NCBI GenBank assembly: GCA_022870745.1
Contig: CP085323.1
Span: 1,240,001-1,304,000, forward strand
Direction: 5' to 3'
DNA length: 64,000 nucleotides
Source: Silvibacterium acidisoli
Lineage (GTDB): Bacteria; Acidobacteriota; Terriglobia; Terriglobales; Acidobacteriaceae
Of the stretch, positions 1 through 8,320 are shown one piece after another. The position numbers and the translations under genes are program-made. Position 1 is the stretch's first letter; each line of letters begins with the position of its first letter. Under the pieces are notes generated by a model. It was given only the letters and a program-made list of their open reading frames with translations, was not told the DNA's origin and ran no database searches.

Positions 1-444
1 GCCGAAGACCATGTCCGACTGCTCAATTGCTTCAAAATAAAGGCGCTGGTTGACTGAACGGGGCTGTACGATGCGCTTTACACCGGCACCGCCGGATCGC
101 TGCTTCCCTGTCTCTGCCAGGCTGCGCAGGGTCACCGATGGGTCGGAAACCACGAGACGCAGCATGCCATGCAACTCACCATTCATCAGGCTGGTGCCTG
201 ACTTCCTCAAACTTTCGTAGTCGGAGAAAATGCGCTCGACCCGGCTGATATTCTCCGGCGAGCCCTCCACCACCACGGCATCCGATTTCAGATCGATGCG
301 CACATGGAGCATATCTTCCATGAGCCTGAGGTTTTCATCGCGGGTCCCGAAGAGGGACTCAAGATTCGCAGTGATGTTGAGAGCTTTTTTCGTCAAGTCG
401 GAAAATTCCCTCCGTGGCAGTCCGAAATGGTATCCGGACTCCAT
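1..444 (-). CDS. phoH: PhoH family ATPase, N-terminal part (gene continues past left edge)
   Basis: Reading the minus strand from ATG at 444 gives 148 residues open to the window edge. An N-terminal KH-like segment (about residues 15-90, with KALNITANLESLFGTRDEN and VVVEGSPENISRVE) is followed by a linker and then RIVQPRSVNQRLYFEAIEQSD-MVFG, the stretch that directly precedes the Walker A loop in PhoH-type RNA helicase-like ATPases. The P-loop itself lies outside the window. Upstream of 444 the frame stays open to a stop near 573 but contains no ATG, GTG or TTG, which decides the start; no good Shine-Dalgarno sequence is visible. PhoH/PhoL proteins are cytoplasmic NTPases tied to RNA metabolism; in many bacteria phoH precedes ybeY, which cannot be checked here. 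The family call is firm, the role is by family. Confidence 0.88.
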   Translation of the reverse strand, partial: MESGYHFGLPRREFSDLTKKALNITANLESLFGTRDENLRLMEDMLHVRIDLKSDAVVVEGSPENISRVERIFSDYESLRKSGTSLMNGELHGMLRLVVSDPSVTLRSLAETGKQRSGGAGVKRIVQPRSVNQRLYFEAIEQSDMVFG

Positions 445-817
445 GTAATTGGATGCACTGGTGTTTGGAATCGAAGCGCTCGAAGGAGCATACCCAGCCG
501 GTTGGCCCGCTGGAGGGAAGGACTTGCTGACTGCGTCCGTCGTTGCGCCTGAGCTTCGATGGGCTCAGAGTAGCCCCGGACCGAAGCTGCGTCAATGCCT
601 GTGCCATGAAATATCTGGAAAAGGGAGGTCAAAATAGCAATTCCTAGCCTTAACGGTTAATCTCAATAAAGCGAAGAGCACCCCGAAGGTGGCCGCCGCC
701 CGACGGCAAACATGCCGAAACCGGTTGACCGGGGCCGCGACCTCACATAAACTTATCTATTGCAGGGGATGTGAAATTGCCTGCATCCCATATTCAAGAA
801 AAGAGTTTCGAACTACC
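445..817. other. Intergenic region between divergent phoH and rpsT
   Basis: This 373-base stretch separates two divergent genes. On the plus side it holds a plausible housekeeping promoter for rpsT at 725-753 and a purine-rich tract shortly before the rpsT start. Short open frames in both directions show no family resemblance and overlap one another. I see no tRNA-like cloverleaf, hairpin terminator or repeat here. The promoter for phoH should also lie in it, but I could not pick one with confidence. Confidence 0.5.
725..753 (+). promoter_or_regulatory. Candidate sigma-70 promoter for rpsT
   Basis: TTGACC at 725-730 and TAAACT at 748-753 are separated by 17 bases, matching a sigma-70 type -35/-10 pair (5 of 6 and 4 of 6 consensus positions). 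It lies about 65 bases upstream of the rpsT start codon at 818, in a suitable place for a ribosomal protein gene with a short leader. This is a consensus match only. Confidence 0.5.
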
Positions 818-1096
818 ATGGCAAATCACGTCTCATCCCTGAAGCGCGTCCGTCAGACCGAGCGCAAGACTGCGGTCAACCGCGCCAACAAGAGCCGTAT
901 CCGTGGCAGCCTGCGTCTTCTGCGCGAAGCGATCCAGAAGGGTGATGTCCAGGCCGCTTCCGAACAGTACCGCAAGACCGCCTCGGCCCTCGACAAGAGC
1001 GTCCAGAAGGGCGTTCTGCATGCGAACACGGCTTCCCGTTACAAGAGCCGCCTCAACGCCCGCGTCAAGGCGCTGGCCACCACGAAGGCCGCTTAA
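818..1096 (+). CDS. rpsT: 30S ribosomal protein S20
   Basis: The product is 92 residues, a normal S20 length. It is Lys/Arg-rich and helical, with the family opening [17 protein letters not shown] and the central [10 protein letters not shown] and C-terminal [14 protein letters not shown] helices that bind the 5' domain of 16S rRNA during small-subunit assembly. The frame is open further upstream (from 689), but the homologous N-terminus fixes the start at 818. It stands alone, divergent from phoH and followed directly by a strong hairpin terminator, so it is probably monocistronic. S20 represses its own translation in enterobacteria; no such leader structure can be judged here. Confidence 0.96.
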   Translation: MANHVSSLKRVRQTERKTAVNRANKSRIRGSLRLLREAIQKGDVQAASEQYRKTASALDKSVQKGVLHANTASRYKSRLNARVKALATTKAA

Positions 1097-1110
1097 AAGC
1101 TTTAGAATCA

Positions 1111-1149
1111 ATGAAAAAGGCCGGCCTTACGCCGGCCTTTTTCATTTTT
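1111..1149. terminator. Bidirectional rho-independent terminator after rpsT
   Basis: A perfect 15-bp inverted repeat (1111-1125 and 1131-1145) with a 5-base loop has a GC-rich core (GGCCGGC) flanked by A and T tracts, so it works in both directions. It ends rpsT on the plus strand, and the stop codon of the convergent minus-strand peptidase (1142-1144) lies inside its right arm. Confidence 0.9.
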
Positions 1150-3253
1150 GAGACAAAACCGGCAGATCAATGTGCGACCCGGCGTAAATGCGCTGAGCGG
1201 CCTTGCGATAGGCGTTCTTTTTCGCGGTCATAATGTCCGGCACGAAGCTCTGCGGGTTGCGGTCGTAAAGCGGAAACCAGCTGCTCTGCACCTGAACCAT
1301 GATCCGATGTCCCTTGAGAAAGGTGTGGTCAGCCCCATGCAGGCTGAACCGGTACTCCTCTGCCTTATTCACCGGAATCGCCTCCGGCTTCTCGAAGCTC
1401 TCCCGATAGCGGCCCTGGAAGATCTCATCGACGATCATCAGCTGATAACCGGCCATATCCTTCTCCGATGGCTCGTCCGGGTAAACATCGACCAGCTTGA
1501 CGACCCAGTCGCTGTCGGTACCGGAGGTCGAAGCCAAAAGGTCCGCCATGACATCTCCGGAGATCGTCAGGTCAGACTTGAGCGGCTGGGTTGTCCAGGT
1601 CGCAACATCCTTCCGGCTGCCGTACGGGCGCTGATCCTGCACCAGCCACGTATACCAACCTGACCCGTTCGGCGAATAAGTCGCTTCAATGGGCCGTTCG
1701 CGATACGGAACAGGTTTTGCGGGATCGGAGACGTAACCGCGGAAGGCGTTTTCAGAGGCTGGCGCATCGAATTGCAGGCTTCCGTCGGCTCCCAGGTAAA
1801 GCCTGCGGATCTTTGCTTCAGACGGAGGCCAGGTGCCGTAATACTTCCACCGATCGCTGCCGGTCTCGAACGCAGCAACTCCGGCCAACTCGAAGCCCGG
1901 CTCGTCTTTGAGATATTTCGCAAAGAACGGAGCTTCGATTTTCGCCCGGAACTGGTCACCGGTTGCCGCGCCGAAATTCACGGCTCCGAGATGGCGCGTG
2001 GTGGACTCCCACTCACCGTGGTTCCACGGTCCCAGCACCATGAATACCTGGTTCTGTCCGTCGTGCGGCTTCAGAGCGGCATATTCGGCCTGCGTGCCCC
2101 ACATGTCTTCCTGGTCCCACCAGCCGCCCACTTCCAGTGTCGGCACACTTACCGCGGTCAGATGGTCCTGGACGGCGCGGGAACGCCAGAATTCGTCGTA
2201 GCTGGGATGATCGATAAAAGCCTTCCCGGTCGGTAGTTTATCGACGCCGGATTTTTTCCCTGCCTGCGCGAACGAACCCGCCTTCAGGAAAAAGTTATAG
2301 GCGTCCTCGTCTATCCGGCCGAAGGTCGCTTCCTTCGTCGATTCCATTCCGAGCACGTAATCGTAGCCGTAAGTCTGCCGGAAGGCTCCGTTGTGAAAAA
2401 AGTCATCGCCTATCCATACATCGGTCATGGGAGCCTGCGGCGAAATCGCCTTCACTGCCGGGTGCGGGTCGATGCCCGCTTCTGCCGCCAGAAAACCGGG
2501 ATAAGAGACTCCGAATACGCCGACGCGCCCGTTGTTCTCCGGAATGTTCTTCAAAAGCCAGTCGACGGTGTCCCACGTGTCGGTGCTCTCATCGACGCCC
2601 TCGGGATCGGATGACTTCGGATCATGATGCGCCGCGATCGGGCGCATCATGACGAACTTTCCCTGTGACGCATAACGGCCTCGAATATCCTCCATCACGA
2701 AGATGTAGCCGCTTCGCGCGAGTTCAGGATGAAAGGAGTAGATGTTGCCGGCGCTGTAGCCATCCACCCCGTATGGAGTTCGCTCCATAAGCATTGGCAG
2801 CGGCTTGCCCCATCCCTGCGGGCGAATGATTACAGCGTGGAGCTTCACGCCATCGCGCATGGGAATCATCGCCTCTTCGCGCACGTAGGTGTGAAAGCTA
2901 TAGATCACGGGCTGGTCTGAGCGTCGTTCGAAGACGACCTTCTCCTGCCCGGCGATGCGTTCCACCCCGGTGGTAACCCCGCCCGTCGTTAAGAAATGAA
3001 AACGCAGGCCATGATCGGGACTGAGAAAATCTCCGGGCGAAACCTCTTCGAGCGGCATCGCCGGATATCGCGTGGTCTCCATCGCAAGATGGTTGCCATC
3101 GCGAAAGATAGACAGCAGAGCGTCCGGCTCATCGCTGGTTGAGTACTGTCCGGCGTAAGAATCGAGTTGCGCGGTGCCGGCAGCGAAACATGCAGGCGCA
3201 AGACACAAGAGTGCAGCAAAAGCGAGCCGGCGAAGCGGTCGAAGGTTCAACAT
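1142..3253 (-). CDS. Secreted CocE/NonD family hydrolase (S15 X-Pro dipeptidyl-peptidase type)
   Basis: This 703-residue protein starts at ATG 3253, chosen because it puts a clear signal peptide (RRLAFAALLCLAPACFAAG) at the N-terminus; the frame is open to 3400 without signal-like sequence. After an extra domain of about 100 residues comes the S15 alpha/beta hydrolase core: MIPMRDGVKLHAVIIRP near residue 130, the nucleophile motif GVSYPG with Ser250, and a C-terminal jelly-roll domain (about 460-700) as in X-Pro dipeptidyl-peptidases and cocaine esterase. It is therefore a serine peptidase or acyl esterase exported to the periplasm or outside; substrate cannot be told from sequence. It is convergent with rpsT and divergent from the diguanylate cyclase gene. 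Confidence 0.85.
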   Translation of the reverse strand: MLNLRPLRRLAFAALLCLAPACFAAGTAQLDSYAGQYSTSDEPDALLSIFRDGNHLAMETTRYPAMPLEEVSPGDFLSPDHGLRFHFLTTGGVTTGVERIAGQEKVVFERRSDQPVIYSFHTYVREEAMIPMRDGVKLHAVIIRPQGWGKPLPMLMERTPYGVDGYSAGNIYSFHPELARSGYIFVMEDIRGRYASQGKFVMMRPIAAHHDPKSSDPEGVDESTDTWDTVDWLLKNIPENNGRVGVFGVSYPGFLAAEAGIDPHPAVKAISPQAPMTDVWIGDDFFHNGAFRQTYGYDYVLGMESTKEATFGRIDEDAYNFFLKAGSFAQAGKKSGVDKLPTGKAFIDHPSYDEFWRSRAVQDHLTAVSVPTLEVGGWWDQEDMWGTQAEYAALKPHDGQNQVFMVLGPWNHGEWESTTRHLGAVNFGAATGDQFRAKIEAPFFAKYLKDEPGFELAGVAAFETGSDRWKYYGTWPPSEAKIRRLYLGADGSLQFDAPASENAFRGYVSDPAKPVPYRERPIEATYSPNGSGWYTWLVQDQRPYGSRKDVATWTTQPLKSDLTISGDVMADLLASTSGTDSDWVVKLVDVYPDEPSEKDMAGYQLMIVDEIFQGRYRESFEKPEAIPVNKAEEYRFSLHGADHTFLKGHRIMVQVQSSWFPLYDRNPQSFVPDIMTAKKNAYRKAAQRIYAGSHIDLPVLSQK

Positions 3254-3457
3254 GCGGTCGGAAGTTACCTTGGAAGTCTGCCGGACCCGTTCACAGCACC
3301 TCGACCAAGGGTTTTCCCTTGGCGCAGCGAAATGCGATTGCATGCGGGCAGCAACTGAATTCTGGTTTCTACCATACGCTCGAATGCCCTGTGCAGCCAC
3401 TGGCGCGCGCCATCCCGTAAGTGCCTCACACGCAAAGCATGATGAAATGCCGGCGAT

Positions 3458-4543
3458 GTGGCAGAATCAGCATCAGGAATGGCCAGCGATCCGAGACCTT
3501 CTTCACTGCGAGATCCGCAACTGCGTGATCTTCTCGTCTTTCACAACGTGGCCCGAGCGCTGACCTCCTCGCTCGACCGCGACGCGATTCTGCGCGCCAT
3601 CATGCAGCAGATGGAACAGTTTTTTGAGCCCGAGACGTGGTCGCTGCTGCTTATGGACGAGACCCGCCGCGAGCTCTACTACATCATCGCCGTGGGCCAC
3701 ACAGAGGCCGATGTTCGCAACCTGCGCATCCCCGTCGGCCAGGGCATCGCCGGATGGGTCGCCGAGCACGGCGAGAGCCTGATCGTTCCTGAAGTCAGCC
3801 AGGATCCGCGCTTTTCAGCACCGTCCAAAATTGAGGTGAAGCCTTCGCGCGTACGCTCGGCCATCTGCATGCCGCTGCGCAGCAAACTGCGCACGCTGGG
3901 TGTTATCGAGCTGCTCAACTGCAGACTCGACACGCTCAGCGACTACACAATCTCCTTCCTGCACGTACTCTGCGACTACGCCGCCATCGCGATTGAAAAT
4001 GCCCGCTCCGTAGAACGCATCCAGGAGCTAACCATTACTGATGACTGCACCGGTCTTTACAATGTGCGCCACCTATATCGCGTGATGGAAAGCGAACTCG
4101 AACGGGCGAAGCGCTTCCAATCGAGCTTCAGCCTGATCTTCATCGACCTCGACCACTTCAAGCGCGTGAACGATGTCTACGGTCACCTTACCGGCAGCCG
4201 CCTGCTCGCCGACGTGGGGCAGGAGCTGCGCAACGCCGTGCGTGAAGTCGATTCCGTATTCCGCTATGGCGGCGACGAGTTCATCGTGCTGCTGCCGGAG
4301 ACGGGCAAGGAGGCCTCTCGGGATATTGCGAAGACGCTCATCTCGCATCTCCGCAACCTGCGGTTCCCTGCCGGTAACGGAAGCGATCTCGAAGTCAGAG
4401 CCAGCATCGGCGTGGCCACGTATCCCGACGACGGCGAGGCCGTCCACGAACTGATAGGGCGTGCCGACGCGATGATGTACCTGGTAAAAAACTCGACGCG
4501 TGACAATGTCGCCGTCGCCGGCATCGGCCTGCTGCCACGCTAG
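3458..4543 (+). CDS. GAF domain diguanylate cyclase (GGDEF)
   Basis: The 361-residue product has a GAF sensor domain at about residues 35-180 (GQGIAGWVAEHGESLIVPEV is typical) joined by a short helix to a GGDEF domain (about 190-355). The active-site loop is intact (YGGDEF, 270-275), TGLYNVR opens the domain, and the allosteric I-site RxxD is present as R262-D265 exactly five residues before GGDEF. It should be an active, product-inhibited cytoplasmic enzyme making cyclic di-GMP from two GTP, controlled by a ligand of the GAF domain. No haem- or bilin-binding Cys/His signature is obvious. The start shown is GTG 3458; ATG 3479, 21 bases in, is an equally good alternative, and neither has a strong ribosome site. 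It stands alone. Confidence 0.9.
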   Translation: MAESASGMASDPRPSSLRDPQLRDLLVFHNVARALTSSLDRDAILRAIMQQMEQFFEPETWSLLLMDETRRELYYIIAVGHTEADVRNLRIPVGQGIAGWVAEHGESLIVPEVSQDPRFSAPSKIEVKPSRVRSAICMPLRSKLRTLGVIELLNCRLDTLSDYTISFLHVLCDYAAIAIENARSVERIQELTITDDCTGLYNVRHLYRVMESELERAKRFQSSFSLIFIDLDHFKRVNDVYGHLTGSRLLADVGQELRNAVREVDSVFRYGGDEFIVLLPETGKEASRDIAKTLISHLRNLRFPAGNGSDLEVRASIGVATYPDDGEAVHELIGRADAMMYLVKNSTRDNVAVAGIGLLPR

Positions 4544-4552
4544 CGCGTTTTA

Positions 4553-4640
4553 GACCTGTCTTGAGTGGTCATCCATATCTGGGATTGTCTCCCTGTCCTG
4601 AGTTGTCATCCCAAACGCAGTGAGGGATTCGGGATGACAA
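4553..4640. repeat. Intergenic repeat with TGTCATCCC palindrome
   Basis: Two tandem near-copies of CCTGTCYTGAGTKGTCATCC (4555-4574 and 4592-4611) are followed by an inverted repeat whose arms are TTGTCATCCC (4603-4612) and GGGATGACAA (4631-4640). It fills the gap between the convergent cyclase gene and the 333-residue secreted protein. It resembles the short palindromic TCATCCTGAG-type intergenic repeats common in Acidobacteria (recollection, not checked), and may also work as a weak terminator. Confidence 0.6.
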
Positions 4641-4677
4641 TTTCCTCTGAGCTGGTAAGCCAGCGTGAAGAAACTCT

Positions 4678-5679
4678 TTAGGGTGTCGTCTCTGACGGCA
4701 TGCGCGGATCGCCGTTTTCCTTCGCACGCGGATTCAGTCCGAAGGCCCAGACGTCGAGATTCACATCCTGCGGCGATAGCACTTCGAACAGCGCGTACTC
4801 GCCGATCAGCAAAGCGTTCTTCGGAGTCAGCTTCATCCAGCGGCCTCCGGGAAGGATCTCTTTCTTCATCTCGGTGATGTCTTCCGATGCTCCTGCCTGT
4901 GCGATGCGGGAAACCTCCTGCGCGAGGATGGTGCGCAGGTTGTGGCTGCTGTTCATGCGCAGGATGAAGTAGCGGCTGTCGGGCGAGCTGTGCGCGTTCT
5001 TGTCCTTAATCTCGGCGGCTCCATGCGTGTCGACCGTAAGAGCATTCCCCGGTGGCTCATCGGCCTCGCCCGGGGGCGCGTCAAGGCTGACGAAGAAGAC
5101 CGGAGCCTCTACGTGAAACTGCACGCGCGAGCTGCCGCCTTCGATGCGCACTGCCTCACGCGCCCCGGCAGATGTGACGAGAGGAGCGGCCTTGATGCTG
5201 TGCTCGGATGCCTTGTTGAGGTCTTCATTCGACTGCGGGAGGTGAATCAGCTCGATCTGCCCCTGGTAGGTGTCCAGCGCCCACACGCCGGTCTCATCGG
5301 GCAGCCGCAGCCCCGGCGAGATGAAGGGCATGCGTGCGTTTTCAGCATCGCGCGAAGCACGCTCCTCTGCGTCGATCTTCGCGGCCTCGCTCATGCCTTC
5401 AGAGTGCGAGGTATCCGGCGCTGCCGAGTCGTCGCCGGCCTGGTGCTGGCGGTTCCATTTCGCGGTCGCGTCCCAATCGACAAGGGATGCGGGAATCTCT
5501 TCCCAGTCGTCACGCTCGGCGCTGAAGAAGCGCACACGATCGCCCTTGCGCTCATACTGGGTGATCACCTGGTAGCTGCCGTCTTTTAGCACCAGCCTCT
5601 GGCGCGTGGGCTGGCCCTCAACCGGCAAGGTTCCGGCAAGCAACAGGCAGGCGAGAAAGATAGGCCGAAGGCGTTGCAT
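4678..5679 (-). CDS. Secreted hypothetical protein, 333 residues
   Basis: I do not recognise a named family. The N-terminus MQRLRPIFLACLLLAGTLPV is a signal peptide ending near residue 22. A small basic segment (LVLKDGSYQVITQYERKGD, then SAERDDWEEIPASLVDW) looks like a short beta-rich domain of a kind I associate with acidobacterial secreted proteins. A polar linker (about 80-115) leads to a larger domain with no cysteines or metal motif visible. It is the last gene of an apparent minus-strand operon, 21 bases after the tannase-family gene. Function unknown; export is well supported. Confidence 0.75.
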   Translation of the reverse strand: MQRLRPIFLACLLLAGTLPVEGQPTRQRLVLKDGSYQVITQYERKGDRVRFFSAERDDWEEIPASLVDWDATAKWNRQHQAGDDSAAPDTSHSEGMSEAAKIDAEERASRDAENARMPFISPGLRLPDETGVWALDTYQGQIELIHLPQSNEDLNKASEHSIKAAPLVTSAGAREAVRIEGGSSRVQFHVEAPVFFVSLDAPPGEADEPPGNALTVDTHGAAEIKDKNAHSSPDSRYFILRMNSSHNLRTILAQEVSRIAQAGASEDITEMKKEILPGGRWMKLTPKNALLIGEYALFEVLSPQDVNLDVWAFGLNPRAKENGDPRMPSETTP

Positions 5680-5700
5680 ACGACTTGTCTATCGTAACGC

Positions 5701-7314
5701 CTATTTCTTTGGCAGCGCACAGGTGAAGTTTGCCGCGTCCGACTCGTCTCCGCTGCCCTTATAATGAGCTTCTTTCGGATATGCGCACAGAGGCCGCGTC
5801 ATGGTGATACGCGGACTGCCCATGCCTTCGGTCTCGATCTTCGCAGCAATGACCTGTTCGGGAGCCTTGCCATTCTCGACCCAGTCTTCGAGCGCCTGAG
5901 CCATATTATGCGTCGCGTCCTTCGGGCCGGTTCCGGGCACCCAGCCGACCTGCCCGAAGCTGCTCGGCCCGTCGCCACCAGTGCAGTGTTGCATGCCGGG
6001 AACCATGAAGAGCCGCAGGAAGGAGCCGGCATGAGGATTGGCTGCTTCAGCCTTCTGGTAATAGTCGAGCGTGCCCAGCGGCGAGATCGCCGGATCGTTC
6101 CAGCCGTGGTAGAGGATCAGCTTGCCTCCTCTTGCCGCGAAGGCACTGAGGTCAGGATTGGTCGCATCGACGGCATCGCCGGTCTTCTCGACTGCCTGCT
6201 TCAGGCCGTCTGCGAGTTGAAAGGTCTTGTAGTCCCAGTTGGGATCTTCATAAACCATGTACTTGAAGTAATTCACTCCGAAGGCAAAGCCGAGGCTCTT
6301 GCCGGGCTCGGAGCCGACAACCCATGGCCCCCAGCCTCCTGGTCCATCTTCGGCACCGGGCAGATGCGCCGGATAGAGCTCTTTACCCGAAGCATCGACC
6401 GTCGCCGAGTAAAGCGACTTGAGCGTGTCCACCTGCGGCCTGGTCAGGCAGGCGTCAGATGGATCACCCTTGCAGAGCAGAACCTCGGGATCGAAATGAC
6501 ACTGGCGCGGATCGTTCAGAATGCCGTCAGCAATGCCATCGGCCTTGTCGCAGGCCGCGTTCACGGCAGCGTGGATCGCAGGAATCTTCGAGGCCGGGAT
6601 GAAGCTTTCAGGGGTGCGCATGAGTGCCTGCGTCTTGGTCATGCCACCTGAGAGCAGGTTCGTCCAGTTATAGGCGGGCGCTCCGGCAATGATGCCGTCG
6701 TAATCGGCGGGATAGCGCTGGGCTTCCATCAGGGCTTCGCGACCGCCATCGGAGCAAGCCAGGAAGTAGGAGCGGGATGCGGCCTTACCGTAGTAAGCAT
6801 CGAGCACGGACTTGGCTGTGGTCGTCATCTCGTGCACGCCGCGATGGCCGAAGTCGATGACCTTTTCAGGATGCCCCAGAGCCCACGACGCATCCGTGCT
6901 GTCGCCCTTGTGTCCGGCATCGGTGGCTGCTGTCGCGTAGCCTTCCATCACCGAATAGGCGAGCCAGGTGTAGGCCATGGAGCCGGCGAATCCACCATTA
7001 CCCTGCCCGCGAAATTTGCCATTCCAATGCTGCAAGGGCATCCAGACTTCGATGGCGATCTTCGAGTCGGGCGTCGGAGTGCTTTCCACCGTCACACGGC
7101 AGAAAGGTGGCAGCTTTGCGAACAGTGCGGCAGCCTGGGGGTTGGTTTGGGCAAGCTCTTTGCCGAAGCTGCCCGTTGGGAATTCTTTTGCTTCAAGTAC
7201 AGCGGCGTGCGGAAGATGCAGCGTGGCGAGCGACGAACAGGAAGCAGCCTGCTGTGCATAACCGGTAGCGCACAGGGAAACCGCCGACAGAAGGCACAGC
7301 AGAACTCGTCTCAT
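5701..7314 (-). CDS. Tannase/feruloyl esterase family secreted hydrolase
   Basis: A 537-residue exported protein (signal peptide to about residue 20, cleaved near TGYAQQ). It carries the tannase family catalytic set: nucleophile motif ACSDGGR with Ser188 next to Cys187, Asp407 in GWNDPAI, and His443-Cys444 in PGMQHC. The Cys-Ser and His-Cys neighbours form the characteristic disulfide bringing Ser and His together. The loop DKADGIADGILNDP near 255-270 matches the calcium-binding loop of the family. The enzyme should release phenolic acids (gallate or ferulate) from plant esters, which fits a plant-litter degrader. It sits 9 bases after the DUF1003 gene and 21 before the hypothetical, so likely co-transcribed. 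Exact substrate is unknown. Confidence 0.88.
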   Translation of the reverse strand: MRRVLLCLLSAVSLCATGYAQQAASCSSLATLHLPHAAVLEAKEFPTGSFGKELAQTNPQAAALFAKLPPFCRVTVESTPTPDSKIAIEVWMPLQHWNGKFRGQGNGGFAGSMAYTWLAYSVMEGYATAATDAGHKGDSTDASWALGHPEKVIDFGHRGVHEMTTTAKSVLDAYYGKAASRSYFLACSDGGREALMEAQRYPADYDGIIAGAPAYNWTNLLSGGMTKTQALMRTPESFIPASKIPAIHAAVNAACDKADGIADGILNDPRQCHFDPEVLLCKGDPSDACLTRPQVDTLKSLYSATVDASGKELYPAHLPGAEDGPGGWGPWVVGSEPGKSLGFAFGVNYFKYMVYEDPNWDYKTFQLADGLKQAVEKTGDAVDATNPDLSAFAARGGKLILYHGWNDPAISPLGTLDYYQKAEAANPHAGSFLRLFMVPGMQHCTGGDGPSSFGQVGWVPGTGPKDATHNMAQALEDWVENGKAPEQVIAAKIETEGMGSPRITMTRPLCAYPKEAHYKGSGDESDAANFTCALPKK

Positions 7315-7323
7315 TCCCTACCC

Positions 7324-8169
7324 CTATTTCTGCGTGGCCTCAAGATGCTGGCGCAGCATGTCGTCAATATCGCCCATTTTGTCGCTCAGTGTATTGAGAC
7401 GGGCGGCAAGTCCCTGAATCTCAGCCTCAGCGCGGCGGTTCACGTCGTAATCCAGTTCACCGCGCAGCCGATCCTTCATGTCCTGGCGATTCTGGCTCAT
7501 CATGATGACCGGTGCCTGGATGGCCGCCAGCATGGACAGAAAGAGGTTGAGCAGAATAAATGGGTATGGATCCCAGGAGTACTTCTTCAACACGATGTTG
7601 ATGGAGGTGTAGACCAACAGCACCGCCGCAAAGGTGATGATGAAGGTCCACGAACCGCCGAAGCGGGCGACCGAGTCCGCTACCCGCTCGCCCCAGGTCG
7701 ATTCTTCCTCGATCATGTCATTCGCGTTGCGGCTGGCGCGCATGCGGACAAGATGCTGCGAAGCATGGAACTGGCGGCCAAGGACGGCAAGCATATCCAT
7801 ACCCGCCAGCGGCTTGCGCTGCAGCAACACAGAGATGTCGTGGCGATCGATTTCCACGCAGATGGTTTCTTCGATCGCCACCGCGTTTGTCTGGTGCGGC
7901 GTCTGCTCGAGCATCGAGGCGAAGCCAAAAAAATCTCCGTGCCCGGGCTGATCGATCAGGACTTCCTGGTGATCTTCGTCCACTGTCGAAACGTGCACCT
8001 GCCCGGAGATCAGCACGTAGGCGTGGTCGCCAGGGTCGCCCATCTTGTAAATGCGCTGGCGAGGGGCAAACTTCCGTAGCTCGACCTGCGCCGCCAATAC
8101 AGCCATTTCGTCATCGTCGAGCAGGGCAAAAAGCGGTACGTGTCTCAATTCTTCGATATCACATGGCAT
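7324..8169 (-). CDS. Cyclic nucleotide-binding domain / DUF1003 membrane protein
   Basis: The 281-residue product has an N-terminal cyclic nucleotide-binding (Crp-like) domain at about 12-125 (DPGDHAYVLISGQVHV, then GDFFGFASMLEQTPHQTNAV) without a helix-turn-helix. It is followed by DUF1003 (about 150-255) with two membrane helices (near 172-192 and 205-225) and the family motif LSMLAAIQAPVIMMSQNRQ followed by a charged KDRLRGEL-DYDVNRRAE segment. The C-terminus is a short coiled coil. It looks like an inner-membrane protein gated or tuned by a nucleotide, but DUF1003 has no settled function. The usual cAMP-contact Arg is not obvious (TPHQTNAV replaces the R-T/S pair), so the ligand may differ. 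It is the first gene of the operon with the tannase-family enzyme. Confidence 0.85.
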   Translation of the reverse strand: MPCDIEELRHVPLFALLDDDEMAVLAAQVELRKFAPRQRIYKMGDPGDHAYVLISGQVHVSTVDEDHQEVLIDQPGHGDFFGFASMLEQTPHQTNAVAIEETICVEIDRHDISVLLQRKPLAGMDMLAVLGRQFHASQHLVRMRASRNANDMIEEESTWGERVADSVARFGGSWTFIITFAAVLLVYTSINIVLKKYSWDPYPFILLNLFLSMLAAIQAPVIMMSQNRQDMKDRLRGELDYDVNRRAEAEIQGLAARLNTLSDKMGDIDDMLRQHLEATQK

Positions 8170-8320
8170 GGTTTAACCCCTGGGTCAGGATTCCTGCAGG
8201 GTCGCACGGCAGGAAACTTCCGACAACTTATAGATAACAGCAATAGATACCTGGCAAAGATGACTTCCTGATTACAGCCGCTGCCTGCCAGAGGAGCACA
8301 ACCTCATTTATCCTCGAACC

